Shown here: piece by piece, positions 33,540 to 45,814 of the stretch
Layout: each line of letters begins with the position of its first letter
Position numbering within the stretch: position 1 is the stretch's first letter
Source: Hymenobacter daecheongensis DSM 21074
GTDB taxonomy: Bacteria > Bacteroidota > Bacteroidia > Cytophagales > Hymenobacteraceae
Reading direction: 5' to 3'
DNA: 64,000 nt
Assembly (NCBI RefSeq): GCF_900141805.1
Contig: NZ_FQYN01000001.1
Coordinates: 620,001 to 684,000 of the forward strand
Program-made: the position numbers and the translations under genes
The notes under the pieces: model-generated
Seen by the model: the letters and a program-made list of their open reading frames with translations, nothing else
Databases searched by the model: none
What the model was told of the DNA's origin: nothing

Positions 33540-34430
33540 TTAGCGTTGGGCCGCCACGTAAATCACGCTCGAATACAATCCGTCGTGTTCCTCGGCAAAC
33601 TTATTCGACTTGTAGCCCGCCTTGAGCACGGTGAGCAGCCCGCCGCCCCGCTCGGCGCGATGCTTCTCGCTGAGCATACTCACGTAGTAGGCATCCAGCG
33701 GCAGGGGCAGCATTTCGCTCACCGTGAGCTTGTGCTTTTTGAGGAGCTGCGTCATGGTTTTGGGGCTGAAATGGTAGAGGTGGCGCGGCACGTCGTAGGC
33801 GGCCCAGTCCTGGCGGTAGTGCTGGGCATCGAGGCTTTCTACGTTGGGAACGGCGATGATGAGCACGCCGTCGGGCTTGAGCAGGCTCACGAGCTGCTGC
33901 AAAGTTTCATTGAGCGTATGCACGTGCTCCAGCACGTGCCAGAGCGTGATGGCGTCGAAGGAGCCCTGCTTGAAAGACACCAGACTTTCGGAGCCGATGG
34001 GCTGGCCTACACGCCGGGTGGCTTCCTCTCGGGCCCGGGGGCTGGGCTCGTAGCCGTATACCTGCCAGCCGTTGGTGCGGGCGGCGGCCAGAAAGTGGCC
34101 GGTGCCGCAGCCGTAGTCGAGCAATTTGCCCTTGCGCGGAGCCCGCTTATTGAGCAAAGCCACCTTGCGGCGCATCGTAAAAAACCGCGCCACGCGGTAC
34201 GCCTGATTGATAACGCCCGTCGCCGCGCTGTTGTGCGACACGTAGTCCTCCGACTCGTAGTAGCGTCCGATGTCGGCCACACCCGGCCGAGGATTGGTAA
34301 ACTGAAACGTGCAGCCTGCACATTGCACGATGGCAAAGCTTTCCTTGCTCACCGACTTATCCTCCACCACCAGCTTGTTGCGGAAGTCACTTTTGCCGCA
34401 GACCGGGCACTTCTCTACTCGTTCGTACAC
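33540..34430 (-). CDS. Class I SAM-dependent methyltransferase with N-terminal zinc finger
   Basis: 296 residues. Residues 8-40 hold two CxxC pairs (CPVCGKSDF and CAGCTFQF), a zinc-binding head. The Methyltransf_23-type core follows: motif I LLDYGCGTGHFLAAAR (about 103-118), GYEPSPRARE, ITLWHVLEHVHTLNETL, then LLKPDGVLIIAVPN. Such proteins methylate sugars or small molecules in surface-polysaccharide or natural-product settings, but no such cluster surrounds it. It reads into the Ala/Pro-rich small gene and the lipoprotein gene as a likely three-gene operon. Confidence 0.9.
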   Translation of the reverse strand: MYERVEKCPVCGKSDFRNKLVVEDKSVSKESFAIVQCAGCTFQFTNPRPGVADIGRYYESEDYVSHNSAATGVINQAYRVARFFTMRRKVALLNKRAPRKGKLLDYGCGTGHFLAAARTNGWQVYGYEPSPRAREEATRRVGQPIGSESLVSFKQGSFDAITLWHVLEHVHTLNETLQQLVSLLKPDGVLIIAVPNVESLDAQHYRQDWAAYDVPRHLYHFSPKTMTQLLKKHKLTVSEMLPLPLDAYYVSMLSEKHRAERGGGLLTVLKAGYKSNKFAEEHDGLYSSVIYVAAQR

Positions 34431-34532
34431 TCCTTATTCAATTAAGAATTAAAAATTAAGAATTAAAAATTGAAGTCTGGCTGACGAGGTCACCACCAAT
34501 TCTTGATTTTTAATTCTCAATTTTTAATTGAT
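34431..34532. repeat. AT-rich inverted repeats between the methyltransferase and mnmG genes
   Basis: Repeated AATTAAGAATTAAAAATT units (34440-34472) face CAATTCTTGATTTTTAATTC-type units (34497-34530). Together they form an AT-rich hairpin-prone segment that separates mnmG from the downstream operon. Confidence 0.75.
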
Positions 34533-36401
34533 TTACCGGCCAAGGTACACCATCAGCACCGAAATATCGGCGGGTGAAACGCCGCTGATGCGGGCGGCCT
34601 GACCGATGGTTTCGGGCTGCACCCGGAGCAGCTTTTCGCGGGCCTCGTGCGAGAGAGCCGGCATTTGCTGGTAGTCGAGGCGGCCCTGAATTACGAAGTT
34701 TTCCAGCTCGGCCACGCGCATGGCCTGCTGGTTTTCCTTCTCGATGTACGACTCGTACTTGATGAGAATGATGGCCTGCTCCAGGCTGTCGGGCTGAAAC
34801 GGGGCCAGCGCCAGCGTGAGGCCGGGCAGCGTGCGGGTCAGGTGCTCCAGCTCCAGGTTGGGGCGGCGCAGCAGGTTGATGGCCCGGGTGCGCTCGTGCA
34901 ACGTAGCCGAGCCCAGCTCCGTCAGCAAGCCGTTGATTTCGTGCGGCTCGATGGCGAAATTCTTCAGCAGCTCTACCACTTCGGTGGTTTCGCGCTGCTT
35001 CTGCTCCACGCGAAATAGGCGCTCATCCGAAGCCAAACCCAGGGCGTGGCCCAGCGGGGTGAGGCGCAAATCGGCGTTGTCCTGGCGCAGCAGGATGCGG
35101 TGCTCGGCGCGGCTCGTGAACATGCGGTAGGGCTCGTCGGTGCCCTTGTTTACCAGGTCGTCGATGAGCACGCCGATGTAGGCCTCGCTCCGCTTCAGGA
35201 TGAATGGCTCGCGGCCATGCACCTTGTTGTGGGCGTTGATACCGGCCATCAGGCCCTGGCAGGCTGCTTCCTCGTAGCCCGTGGTGCCATTGATCTGGCC
35301 TGCGAAGTAGAGGTTTTTGACCCGCTTGGTTTCCAGCGTCAGACTGAGCTGGGTGGGCGGGAAAAAGTCGTACTCGATGGCGTAGCCGGGCCGGAACATC
35401 TTGGCATTCTCGAAGCCCGCAATCTTGCGCAGGGCGCGGTACTGCACGTCTTCGGGCAGGGAGCTGCTGAAGCCGTTGATGTACATTTCCACCGTGCTGC
35501 TGCCCTCGGGCTCCACAAAAATCTGGTGGCGGTCCTTGTCGGCGAAGCGGTTGATTTTGTCCTCCACGCTCGGGCAGTATCGCGGCCCCAGCCCCTTGAT
35601 GCGGCCCTGGAACATCGGCGACTTCTCGAAGCCCTCCTTTAGGATTTCGTGCACCTCGGGGTTGGTGTAGGTGATGTAGCACGGGCGCTGCTTCACCAGC
35701 GCGGGCGTGTCAAGGTAGCTGAACTTGCTGGGCACGTCGTCGCCGGCCTGCTCTTCCATCTTGGAGTAGTCGAGGCTGCGGCCATCCACGCGGGGCGGGG
35801 TGCCAGTTTTCATGCGGCCGGTTTCGAAGCCCAGTTCAATAAGCTGCTCCGTAATGCCGGTGCTTTTCTTCTCCGCCGCCCGGCCGCCGCCGAAGTTCTT
35901 CTCGCCGATGTGGATCAGGCCGTTCAGGAAGGTGCCATTCGTCAGCACCACCGACTTGCCCCGAAACTCGATGCCAAGCTGGGTTTTCACGCCCACCACG
36001 GTGTCGTTTTCCACTACAATACCCGTGACGGACTCCTGCCAGAAGTCCACGTTCGGGGTTTGCTCCAGGGTGTGGCGCCATTCCTCGGCGAAGCGCATCC
36101 GGTCCGATTGGGCCCGGGGGCTCCACATGGCGGGGCCTTTCGAGCGATTCAGCATCCGGAACTGAATCATGGTTTTGTCGGTGATGATGCCCGACTGGCC
36201 GCCCAGCGCATCCACCTCGCGCACGATCTGGCCCTTGGCCACCCCGCCCATCGCCGGGTTGCACGACATCTGGGCGATGGTGTTCATGTTCATCGTTACG
36301 AGCAGCACCTTCGAGCCCAGGTTGGCGGCGGCGGCGGCGGCCTCACACCCGGCGTGGCCGGCTCCTACTACGATGATGTCGTATTCTTCTTGCTGAAACA
36401 T
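34533..36401 (-). CDS. mnmG: tRNA uridine-5-carboxymethylaminomethyl(34) synthesis enzyme MnmG (GidA)
   Basis: An FAD enzyme that with MnmE installs cmnm5 on U34 of tRNAs. The start is taken at the ATG at 36401 ([19 protein letters not shown]), giving 622 residues, the usual size. A longer frame opening at 36533 encodes unrelated residues. The FAD-binding motif is [10 protein letters not shown] at 13-22. Other family landmarks are [54 protein letters not shown] and the C-terminal [15 protein letters not shown]. The gene is known to sit next to oriC in many bacteria, and here it lies 3.3 kb from the main DnaA-box cluster. Confidence 0.97.
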   Translation of the reverse strand: MFQQEEYDIIVVGAGHAGCEAAAAAANLGSKVLLVTMNMNTIAQMSCNPAMGGVAKGQIVREVDALGGQSGIITDKTMIQFRMLNRSKGPAMWSPRAQSDRMRFAEEWRHTLEQTPNVDFWQESVTGIVVENDTVVGVKTQLGIEFRGKSVVLTNGTFLNGLIHIGEKNFGGGRAAEKKSTGITEQLIELGFETGRMKTGTPPRVDGRSLDYSKMEEQAGDDVPSKFSYLDTPALVKQRPCYITYTNPEVHEILKEGFEKSPMFQGRIKGLGPRYCPSVEDKINRFADKDRHQIFVEPEGSSTVEMYINGFSSSLPEDVQYRALRKIAGFENAKMFRPGYAIEYDFFPPTQLSLTLETKRVKNLYFAGQINGTTGYEEAACQGLMAGINAHNKVHGREPFILKRSEAYIGVLIDDLVNKGTDEPYRMFTSRAEHRILLRQDNADLRLTPLGHALGLASDERLFRVEQKQRETTEVVELLKNFAIEPHEINGLLTELGSATLHERTRAINLLRRPNLELEHLTRTLPGLTLALAPFQPDSLEQAIILIKYESYIEKENQQAMRVAELENFVIQGRLDYQQMPALSHEAREKLLRVQPETIGQAARISGVSPADISVLMVYLGR

Positions 36402-36541
36402 GGACCGTGGGGCTGTAAAGTGGTAATCAACTTCCCTGCTTTTGCAGGCAGGGGTGCGCAAAGGGCAGAGTGGTAAAGTGGTTGAGGAAGGTAAACGACA
36501 AGCGCGGATTACTAATTCCAGGCCTGCGCTCAACCAAACAA

Positions 36542-36587
36542 CGACGGAACCACCCCCACCCCCTCCTTGAAAAAAGGAGGGGAGCTT
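36542..36587. repeat. C-rich repeat, half-copy of the element at 56929-57066
   Basis: ACGACGGAACCACCCCCACC and onward. 36548-36587 matches 57027-57066 at 39 of 40 positions. It contains its own hairpin CCCTCC...GGAGGG. It lies in the 329-bp gap (36402-36730) upstream of mnmG, where I see no gene. Confidence 0.85.
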
Positions 36588-36614
36588 TGTTCTGAGCCAT
36601 CCGAAAGCAGAAAA

Positions 36615-36634
36615 CGCCCGCGGTCAGGCAGGCG
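36615..36634. terminator. Small bidirectional terminator after the arginyltransferase gene
   Basis: A 7-bp stem CGCCCGC / GCAGGCG (one G-T pair) with a 6-nt loop, flanked by AAAA on one side and CTTTTT on the other. Confidence 0.6.
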
Positions 36635-36730
36635 CTTTTTCAGCAGATCAATGACAGAAAGCCGCCCGCAACACGCTCAAAACGTGTGCAAAGATACGTA
36701 CCCAGCAGCTTTTATGCGCGGTGGGTAAGT

Positions 36731-37459
36731 TTAATCATCCTCGCCTTCCTCCAACGCCTCGGCCGGCCAATCGGCCAGCAGCTCAGCCGATTGCCGGGCC
36801 ACTACCGCCGCCGAATACGGCACCCAGCGGCCGCTGAGGCAGTCGTAGACCTGGGTGGCGGCGGGACAGGCAAACAGCTTGTAGTCAAATTTGGGATACT
36901 GATGCACCACGTAGCCGGGGTAATAGTAGAGGCACTGCCGCTGCTGGGCCACATCCAGCTTGAGCAGCATCAGCAGCTTGCCCAGGCTGAATTTGCGGTA
37001 GTCGGGGTGGTAAAAGTTCATGATGCCGGCCAGGCTGTGGGCTCCGCTATCAAAAATGCCGGCCGCAATGAGCCGCGCCCCGTCGCGCACTTCTATAGTA
37101 CTGGTATCGAAGACGTTGTGCGTGGCTCCGGCCAGCAGAAATGCCTCCACCGTAGACGGCGCGTCGAAGGTGATGGCGGCGCGGTAGGCGGCATAAAGCT
37201 CCTCCAGCTCCGCCGTGAGCCGGAACGGACGGAGCGTAACCGCGAACCGCTCGCTGAGCCGGCGCAGGCGGCGCTGCGTGGGGCCCTCCTGCACATCGGC
37301 CAGCACCAGGCGCAGCCAGTGCGCAGTATACAGGTCGCCCTCAATGGGCAAAAACCGGCAGGTAAACAGGTCCTGGTGCATCCGGTAGTAACCCTGCGCC
37401 AGGTAGTAATCCAGCATTTCGCCGGGAAGACGGAGAATATGAGGGGGCTGAACGGCCAT
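36731..37459 (-). CDS. Arginyl-tRNA--protein transferase family protein (ATE/BPT C-terminal domain)
   Basis: 242 residues. The C-terminal half has the ATE_C (GNAT-like) pattern: IFDSGAHSLAGIMNFYHPDY, then SLGKLLMLLKLDVAQQ and YYYPGYVVHQYPKFDYKLF. The family transfers Arg or Leu from tRNA to N-termini in the N-degron pathway. The N-terminal part (LAQGYYRMHQDLFTCRFLP) corresponds to ATE_N but lacks the Cys cluster that typically binds metal or an iron-sulphur centre. Enzymatic specificity cannot be judged. It ends DWPAEALEEGEDD. It is an isolated minus-strand gene with a terminator. Confidence 0.8.
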   Translation of the reverse strand: MAVQPPHILRLPGEMLDYYLAQGYYRMHQDLFTCRFLPIEGDLYTAHWLRLVLADVQEGPTQRRLRRLSERFAVTLRPFRLTAELEELYAAYRAAITFDAPSTVEAFLLAGATHNVFDTSTIEVRDGARLIAAGIFDSGAHSLAGIMNFYHPDYRKFSLGKLLMLLKLDVAQQRQCLYYYPGYVVHQYPKFDYKLFACPAATQVYDCLSGRWVPYSAAVVARQSAELLADWPAEALEEGEDD

Positions 37460-37550
37460 GCTAACAGATATAAGAAAGCAGTAGTATTATAAATCAGCCT
37501 GAGCCGGACTGCCCGCTAACGGCTCTGCTTAGCGGGCAATTATACCGGAA

Positions 37551-37585
37551 CAAAAAACGCCCGCCAGGAAGGCGGGCGTTTTTTG
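37551..37585 (-). terminator. Intrinsic terminator after ybeY
   Basis: A perfect 15-bp stem (37551-37565 and 37571-37585) CAAAAAACGCCCGCC with an AGGAA loop and T runs in both directions. A second GC hairpin GCCCGCT/AGCGGGC lies at 37511-37537. Confidence 0.92.
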
Positions 37586-37605
37586 TTTGGTAGAGTTGCG
37601 CCGCG

Positions 37606-38097
37606 CTAAAACGTGCGCAACGAAAGGCAGTCGTCCTCTTTTTTGCGCATGGCCGTCTGGCTGAGCAGGTCCTTATCAGCGTAGCCGAGCAGGTGCAGCA
37701 CGCCATGAATCATCACGCGGTGCAGCTCGTCGCGGAAGCTTACGCCCAGCTGCTGGGCATTTTCGCGCACCCGCTCCACGCTGATAAAGATGTCACCCTC
37801 AATGATATCGGCATCGTCGGCATTGTCGAAAGTGATGACGTCGGTGTACGTGTCGTGGTCGAGGTACTCCACGTTCACGCGGTGCAGATACTCATCGGAG
37901 CAGAAGATGTAGGTGAGCTGCACGATTTCGTGCTCGTGTACTTCGGCCACGCGCTCAATCCAGGAGGTAAGGGCCTCGGCATCGCCAAGCTCAAACTCCA
38001 CTTCTTCTACCAGAAACTCAATGCCGTGCGACTCCCGCTCGTCGTCGGGCAGGTCGTTGGGCAGGGCATCACCGGAACCGGGCGGGGGCTGGGTCAT
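37606..38097 (-). CDS. ybeY: rRNA maturation endoribonuclease YbeY
   Basis: A metal-dependent RNase acting in 16S rRNA 3' maturation and ribosome quality control. 163 residues. The signature is HGVLHLLGYADKD. The first two zinc ligands are His (H-x3-H). The third position, normally His at +10, is Asp, a substitution common in Bacteroidota. The N-terminal region is longer and acidic (LPNDLPDDERESHGIEFLVEEVEFELGDAE). The ATG overlaps the stop of the RsbW-like gene by 4 bp (38094-38097), indicating translational coupling. Confidence 0.93.
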   Translation of the reverse strand: MTQPPPGSGDALPNDLPDDERESHGIEFLVEEVEFELGDAEALTSWIERVAEVHEHEIVQLTYIFCSDEYLHRVNVEYLDHDTYTDVITFDNADDADIIEGDIFISVERVRENAQQLGVSFRDELHRVMIHGVLHLLGYADKDLLSQTAMRKKEDDCLSLRTF

Positions 38098-38549
38098 GCC
38101 GCGTTTTCGGTAGAAATGGTATCGGAGGAAGCCTGGTCGGCGGTGGCGGGCAGCAGGAAAAAGGTGAGCTGCACGTTGCGACCATCCTTGCTGAACTCCA
38201 CCTCATCGGCTAGGTGGCGGATCAGAAAGATACCGCGGCCACCGGGGTTTTCGAGGTTTTCGGGGGCGGTAGGGTCAATCAGGTTGTCGAAGTCGAAGCC
38301 TTCGCCCTCATCTTCCACCTCAAATTTCACCCGGTCTTTGTTCACGTACAGCGACAGATAGACATTCTTGTCCTTGTCGAACTTATTGCCGTGACGAATG
38401 GCATTATTCACGGCTTCCGTAACGGCGACCATAATATTGCCATAGATGTCGTCTTCAATGTGGAAGGTTTCCTTCGAGTTATCGATAAAACTCTCCACCA
38501 CGCGGATGTTCTCAACAAGGGAAGGAACCTGAATCTTGACCTGTTTCAT
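38094..38549 (-). CDS. Serine-protein kinase / anti-sigma-type ATP-binding protein (RsbW-like, HATPase_c_2)
   Basis: 151 residues. GHKL ATPase motifs: N-box EAVNNAIRHGNK (about 44-56), G1 DEGEGFDFD, and G2 GGRGIFLIRHLAD. Family members are anti-sigma factors or switch kinases that phosphorylate STAS antagonists. No STAS antagonist or sigma gene is adjacent, so the partner is unknown. It is translationally coupled to ybeY by a 4-bp overlap. The C-terminal 15 residues are polar. Confidence 0.88.
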   Translation of the reverse strand: MKQVKIQVPSLVENIRVVESFIDNSKETFHIEDDIYGNIMVAVTEAVNNAIRHGNKFDKDKNVYLSLYVNKDRVKFEVEDEGEGFDFDNLIDPTAPENLENPGGRGIFLIRHLADEVEFSKDGRNVQLTFFLLPATADQASSDTISTENAA

Positions 38550-38589
38550 AGGTATGCTTAAAGGGGCGGGCGGTAAAATTAGCGGAACG

Positions 38590-41500
38590 CTATTTCATTT
38601 TCTGAAAATATTCACTCACCTCGCGCTGATAGTACGGCGTGAGGGCAGGCGGCACCGTGCGGAGCAGCTCCGTTTGCCGGTTTTTCTGCTGCTTATACTT
38701 GTTGAAAGCGGGCGGAAATACCGGTGGGCGGGTCTGCGCGGTCTGGGCCTCGCGCTTCTCATCCTGGTCCCGCTCTCTGGCTGATTTCTCGACTTCCAGC
38801 AAACGGGTCAGGATTTGACGCTGCCGGAGCACGGTTTGCTCCGTTAGCCGCTTGTTTACGAGGTCGGTTTCGGTTTGTTCCATCAATTTCTTCACGTCGC
38901 CGGTGCCGCCGACCCCGTCCTCGCCCTTGCCGTCCTTGGTGCCTTTGCCGCCTTTTTGCTGCAGCTTATCCAGCTCCTTGAGGGCCTGGCGCAGCATCTG
39001 CTGCTGGGCGGCCAGCTTGGCCAGCTCCTCGCTCATGGCGCGGCCAGTCTTGCCGCTCTGCTGCAGCTGCTGAATCTGCTGGTTGAGCTGCTGCTGCATG
39101 CGGCCCATCTGGCCGTCGCCAGCGGAGCTGCCTTTCTTCTTCTTTTTGCCGGGCTTGCCACCGCCCTGCTGCTGGCTCTGCTGGCCCTCGCGCTGCTCCT
39201 GCTGCATCTGCTGCAGGGCATCGTTCAGCATCAGGGCCAGGTTGTTCATGCTGGTCATGGCCAGCTGCTGGCTGCCGGTGGCGCGGGGCACGCTGCGCTG
39301 GCGCATATGTTCCAGGGCCTCGTCCATGCGGCCGTTCATTTCGCCCACCTCGCGCGTCACAAAGCTCTGCAGCTGGGGCACGCGTTTGGCCAGGGCGTAG
39401 AGCGAGTCCTGAATGATGGCTGCGTCGTCGCGGAGCTTGCGCTGCTGCTGGCCCAACTGCACGAAGCGCGGATCGGTCTGGTCGACCTGCCGCAGCTGCT
39501 TCATCAGGCTTTCCTCGTCGAAGGAGAGCTTGAGCAGGTTTTCGAGGATGTCGCGCAGGTCGTCGATGTTCTGCTGCTGCTGGTCCTGCTCGTCTTGCTG
39601 CTGCTGCTGGCGCATTTTCTGGGCCATCTGCTTCATCTGCTGAGCGGCTTTCTGCTGGCTTTGGCTGGCTTTCTTGTTCTGATTTTTGCTCAGCTGCTCC
39701 TCGCTTTCCTGCTGCTGCTCATCCACCTGCTGCTGCTGGTCCTTCATCTCGTCGGCGCCGTTTTCGTTGCCGAGCTGCTCGTCCATCTTCTTCAGGTCCT
39801 GAAGGTCTTTTTTCAGCTCCTCAAACTGCTGGCTTTTCTCGGCCTGCTGCTTTTTCAGGTCTTCCTGCTTTTGCTGCTGCTGCTTTTTATCGTCGCCTTT
39901 CGGCTGGTTGTCCTTGTCATTTTTCTCGGTCTGCTCGGCCAGCTTTTCCTGCTCCTGGGCCAGCTGCTCCAGCTTTTCGGTGGCCTGCTCCTGCTTCTGC
40001 TCAAACTGCAGCTGCTTGAACATCTCCAAGGCCCGCTCCAGCTCTTTTTGCAGGGTGTTTTCCTTGTTTTCGAGCTTCTGCATCAGCTTCTGCAGGTCCA
40101 CATCGGGGGCTTTCTGCTCCTGCAGCAGCTTCTGCAGCTGCTCATACAGCTTCTTGGTTTCGGGGTCCAATAACGATTCCATCAGCTTCTGCAGCTCCTG
40201 GGCCTTTTCGGCCAGCTTCTGGCTCTGCGGGTCGAGCTGGTCCTGCTTCTGGTTCAGCTCCTCAAACAGCTTTTTCATGTCCGCAATCTGCTCGTCCATC
40301 TGCTGCTTCTGCTGCAGCATGTCCTGCAATTGCTTGCGGTCCTGGAAGTTCAACTCGCGCTTGGTTTTGATTTTGTCCGACGCCTTGGCCAGCTCGCGCT
40401 CCAGCTTCTTGCTCTGCTCCTTTGACTTGCTCAGCTGGCTCTGCACCGAAGCCGACTGCGAAGCCAGCTGCTGCCGCAGCTCCTTTTTGGAAGGCAGCCG
40501 AAATTCCGCCGCCCGCGTGCGGGCCGCTTTCGGGCCGTGCACGCCGTCGTTGTCCCACACCTGCACGAAGTATTCGAGCCGGTCGCCGGGCTTCATGTTC
40601 AGCGGGGCCAAGTCCCACTGGTAGGTGTAGCTCTGGCTGGGGCCGCTCTGCAAAGCCAGCGCCCGCGCCCGAAACTCCGCATTAGGCCGCGCCTTGGAGG
40701 TGACGCGGTAGTGCAATTGCAGGCGCGAAAGGCCGTAGTCGTCGCGCACGGTGCCGCCCAGCGCGAGGTAGCGCAGCGAGGTCGTGTCGGCGAAGCTCTC
40801 CACCGTTATTTCCGGGTTCTGGTCCGGAATGGCCGTGATTTGGTACTGAATCGGGTCCCGGTTCAGGCTGGCGGCGTTCTGCAGGCGTACGGCGTATTCC
40901 TGGCTGCGCAGGATGCGGCGCGTAGCCGCAAACCGGCCGTCGGCAGCGGTGGCCGTCACGGTTTCCCGGGGGTTCTGAAACAGCAATTGGAGCTGGTCGG
41001 TGGCCTCGGTGGCAAAGTCCCAGCGCACGGTGCTGCCTTCGGGCACGGTCAGGTTGCCAGCGTTGCGCAGGGTTTCGGTGGGCTTATTCAGGTAGGCGGG
41101 GTAAGTTATCTGCACGGCAAAGTCGCGCAGGTTGGGGCGGGCCCGCACGGTCAGGTCGTAGGCATCGGAGGTGAAGCCGGCGCCGCTGAGCTGAAACTCC
41201 ACGTCGCGCTGCAGCTGCCGGAACTCGTAGCTGAACGTGTTACCGGCCTGCTTCACCAGCCGCCGCTCCCGGCCCCCGTACGTAATGCTGATTTCGTTAG
41301 GCAGCACCTTGCCCTCAATGGCTACTTCGAGCTTGAAATCCTCGTTTTTGAAGGCCCGCAGGTCTTTGTTTTTGATAACGAACTGAAACGGCGCGGGCGG
41401 CGAGTAGGCGCGGCGGTAGTGCAGCAGCCGGTCGGTGCCCTGCACAAACAGGCTGGGCCACACCAGCAGCAGCAGCGCCACCGTGCCCGCCGGCACCGCC

Positions 41501-41991
41501 AGATACTTCCACAGCGGCCGGGTCTGGGCCTTGATATTGATGCCCTCAGCGAACTCGAGGCCGGTGAGCTGGCTGGCCCGCTGCTCCAGGCTGGCCGCAA
41601 TCAGGGCATTTTCGCGGGCCTGGCCCTGCAACTGCAGCGCGTTCAGCAGCTTGTCCTGCACCTGCGGAAACAGCTCGCCCACGCGGGCGGCAGCCTGCTC
41701 GTCGCTCAGTAGGCGGCGCAGGTTGGTGAGGGCCGCCAGCGGCTGCCAGATCCAGTGCACGAAGGCATACACCACCAGCCCCAGGAAGCCGAACAGCAGC
41801 CCGCCGCGCACCCAGGTGGGCAGGTAGAGGAAGTATTCGAGCAGGTTCAGCACCACAAACAGCGTGAGCAGCAGCCCGCCCGCCACCAGCGCCCCGCGCA
41901 CCAGCAGGTTCAGATAGAACTTGCGCTTAAAGGCATCCAGCTGCGCCAGAACCTGCTCCAGGGCCGGCGCATTCGTAGTCGTTACAGGCAC
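38590..41991 (-). CDS. DUF4175 family membrane protein with long Gln/Lys-rich coiled coil
   Basis: 1133 residues. Residues about 30-85 hold two membrane helices (LLVRGALVAGGLLLTLFVVL, then VRGGLLFGFLGLVVYAFVHW). Residues about 155-180 hold a third. A beta-rich extracytoplasmic region follows (about 200-480). Residues about 490-1000 form a very long coiled coil dominated by Q, K, E and L, for example QQQQKQEDLKKQQAEKSQQ. The architecture matches DUF4175 proteins of Bacteroidota, of unknown function. The C-terminus ends in an Arg/Gln-rich region and YYQREVSEYFQKMK. Confidence 0.9.
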   Translation of the reverse strand: MPVTTTNAPALEQVLAQLDAFKRKFYLNLLVRGALVAGGLLLTLFVVLNLLEYFLYLPTWVRGGLLFGFLGLVVYAFVHWIWQPLAALTNLRRLLSDEQAAARVGELFPQVQDKLLNALQLQGQARENALIAASLEQRASQLTGLEFAEGINIKAQTRPLWKYLAVPAGTVALLLLVWPSLFVQGTDRLLHYRRAYSPPAPFQFVIKNKDLRAFKNEDFKLEVAIEGKVLPNEISITYGGRERRLVKQAGNTFSYEFRQLQRDVEFQLSGAGFTSDAYDLTVRARPNLRDFAVQITYPAYLNKPTETLRNAGNLTVPEGSTVRWDFATEATDQLQLLFQNPRETVTATAADGRFAATRRILRSQEYAVRLQNAASLNRDPIQYQITAIPDQNPEITVESFADTTSLRYLALGGTVRDDYGLSRLQLHYRVTSKARPNAEFRARALALQSGPSQSYTYQWDLAPLNMKPGDRLEYFVQVWDNDGVHGPKAARTRAAEFRLPSKKELRQQLASQSASVQSQLSKSKEQSKKLERELAKASDKIKTKRELNFQDRKQLQDMLQQKQQMDEQIADMKKLFEELNQKQDQLDPQSQKLAEKAQELQKLMESLLDPETKKLYEQLQKLLQEQKAPDVDLQKLMQKLENKENTLQKELERALEMFKQLQFEQKQEQATEKLEQLAQEQEKLAEQTEKNDKDNQPKGDDKKQQQQKQEDLKKQQAEKSQQFEELKKDLQDLKKMDEQLGNENGADEMKDQQQQVDEQQQESEEQLSKNQNKKASQSQQKAAQQMKQMAQKMRQQQQQDEQDQQQQNIDDLRDILENLLKLSFDEESLMKQLRQVDQTDPRFVQLGQQQRKLRDDAAIIQDSLYALAKRVPQLQSFVTREVGEMNGRMDEALEHMRQRSVPRATGSQQLAMTSMNNLALMLNDALQQMQQEQREGQQSQQQGGGKPGKKKKKGSSAGDGQMGRMQQQLNQQIQQLQQSGKTGRAMSEELAKLAAQQQMLRQALKELDKLQQKGGKGTKDGKGEDGVGGTGDVKKLMEQTETDLVNKRLTEQTVLRQRQILTRLLEVEKSARERDQDEKREAQTAQTRPPVFPPAFNKYKQQKNRQTELLRTVPPALTPYYQREVSEYFQKMK

Positions 41992-42128
41992 GGATTATTT
42001 CTCCAATTCACGAAAATGGCCCATGGCAGGCCCGGGAAAGATACGCATTAAAGCCGCGAAGGCTGCACCCTGGCCCGCTCTCCAAACGACAACAGGCCGG
42101 GGGTAAATTGTTCCGCCTGGGGCAAGTT

Positions 42129-42206
42129 GCCCAGCCGCTCGGCCTGACCAAGCGGCTGGGCATGCACGGCACAAAAAAGCCCGGCTCCTGCGCGGAACCG
42201 GGCTTT
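42129..42206 (-). terminator. Tandem hairpins after the M16 peptidase gene
   Basis: A terminator stem AAAGCCCGG (42176-42184) / 42198-42206 with AAAAAA on the 3' side of the minus strand lies 25 bp after the stop. A second perfect 11-bp stem GCCCAGCCGCT (42129-42139 / 42151-42161) follows. Confidence 0.8.
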
Positions 42207-42230
42207 CACTGAAATGCAAGGCACGAAAAC

Positions 42231-45284
<3,054 letters not shown>

Positions 45285-45378
45285 AGAACAAGAATAGGGA
45301 AGGAAGTTGGGCCTGAAGGTAAGCGGGGAAAAGGACACACCGGCAGTCGGACGGCTGCCTGCCGGGCTCTGTATGCGG

Positions 45379-45472
45379 GTAGAGACGCATACTTGCGTCT
45401 CGTCGTTGCTGACGTTGTTGGTCCAGCGTGGTATCTATCGTTCAACGACGAGACGCAAGTATGCGTCTCTAC
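45379..45472. repeat. Second copy of the GTAGAGACGCATACTTGCGTCT inverted repeat (30-bp arms)
   Basis: Arms 45379-45408 and 45443-45472 are perfect 30-bp inverted repeats. 39 bases (45436-45474) are identical to 17761-17799. It lies in the 530-bp gap between the M16 gene and the M28 gene. Confidence 0.92.
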
Positions 45473-45598
45473 ATGTACACAGTGCCAGGCGAGGCTCGCT
45501 TCAGCGCCCCAGCCCCGCCAACGTCCCCATCTCCCGTTTTAGTGCCATTTCGAGCCTTTTTATCCTGGAAAAGTCCGGTTTAAGCCCCCGGATTGCTC

Positions 45599-45745
45599 GC
45601 GCTGACGTTCCGGAAGCTCGCGCCGGCGTGTAGAAAGTCCGCGCTGACGCGTAGGAAACGCGCGCTGCCCTGTGGAAAGTCCGCGCTGACGTGCGGGAGG
45701 CCCGCGCTGCTATTCAGGACGCCCGCGCGCCCGTGCACAAGACCC
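45599..45745. repeat. 21-bp minisatellite, seven units
   Basis: Seven consecutive 21-bp units each start GCGC (for example GCGCTGACGTTCCGGAAGCTC). The units are divergent in the second half, with AAAGTCC recurring at their ends. On the plus strand they encode ALTFRKL-type heptapeptides, on the minus strand SADFLHA-type heptapeptides. It lies just upstream of the M28 lipoprotein gene and is probably not translated. Confidence 0.85.
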
Positions 45746-45814
45746 GCGCCGGGCCATATGCCGTTTTTTCGGCACCTTGGAGCCGCATTCTTATCCTTTC
45801 TCCCCTCCTGCTTT

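Noticed and set aside
38875..40173. Leu-rich open frame antisense to the DUF4175 gene
   Set aside because: It is the mirror of CAG-rich coiled-coil codons. The apparent poly-Leu membrane protein is an artefact.
45599..45745. 21-bp array as a possible CRISPR
   Set aside because: The units are contiguous without spacers and the repeat itself varies, so it is a minisatellite.
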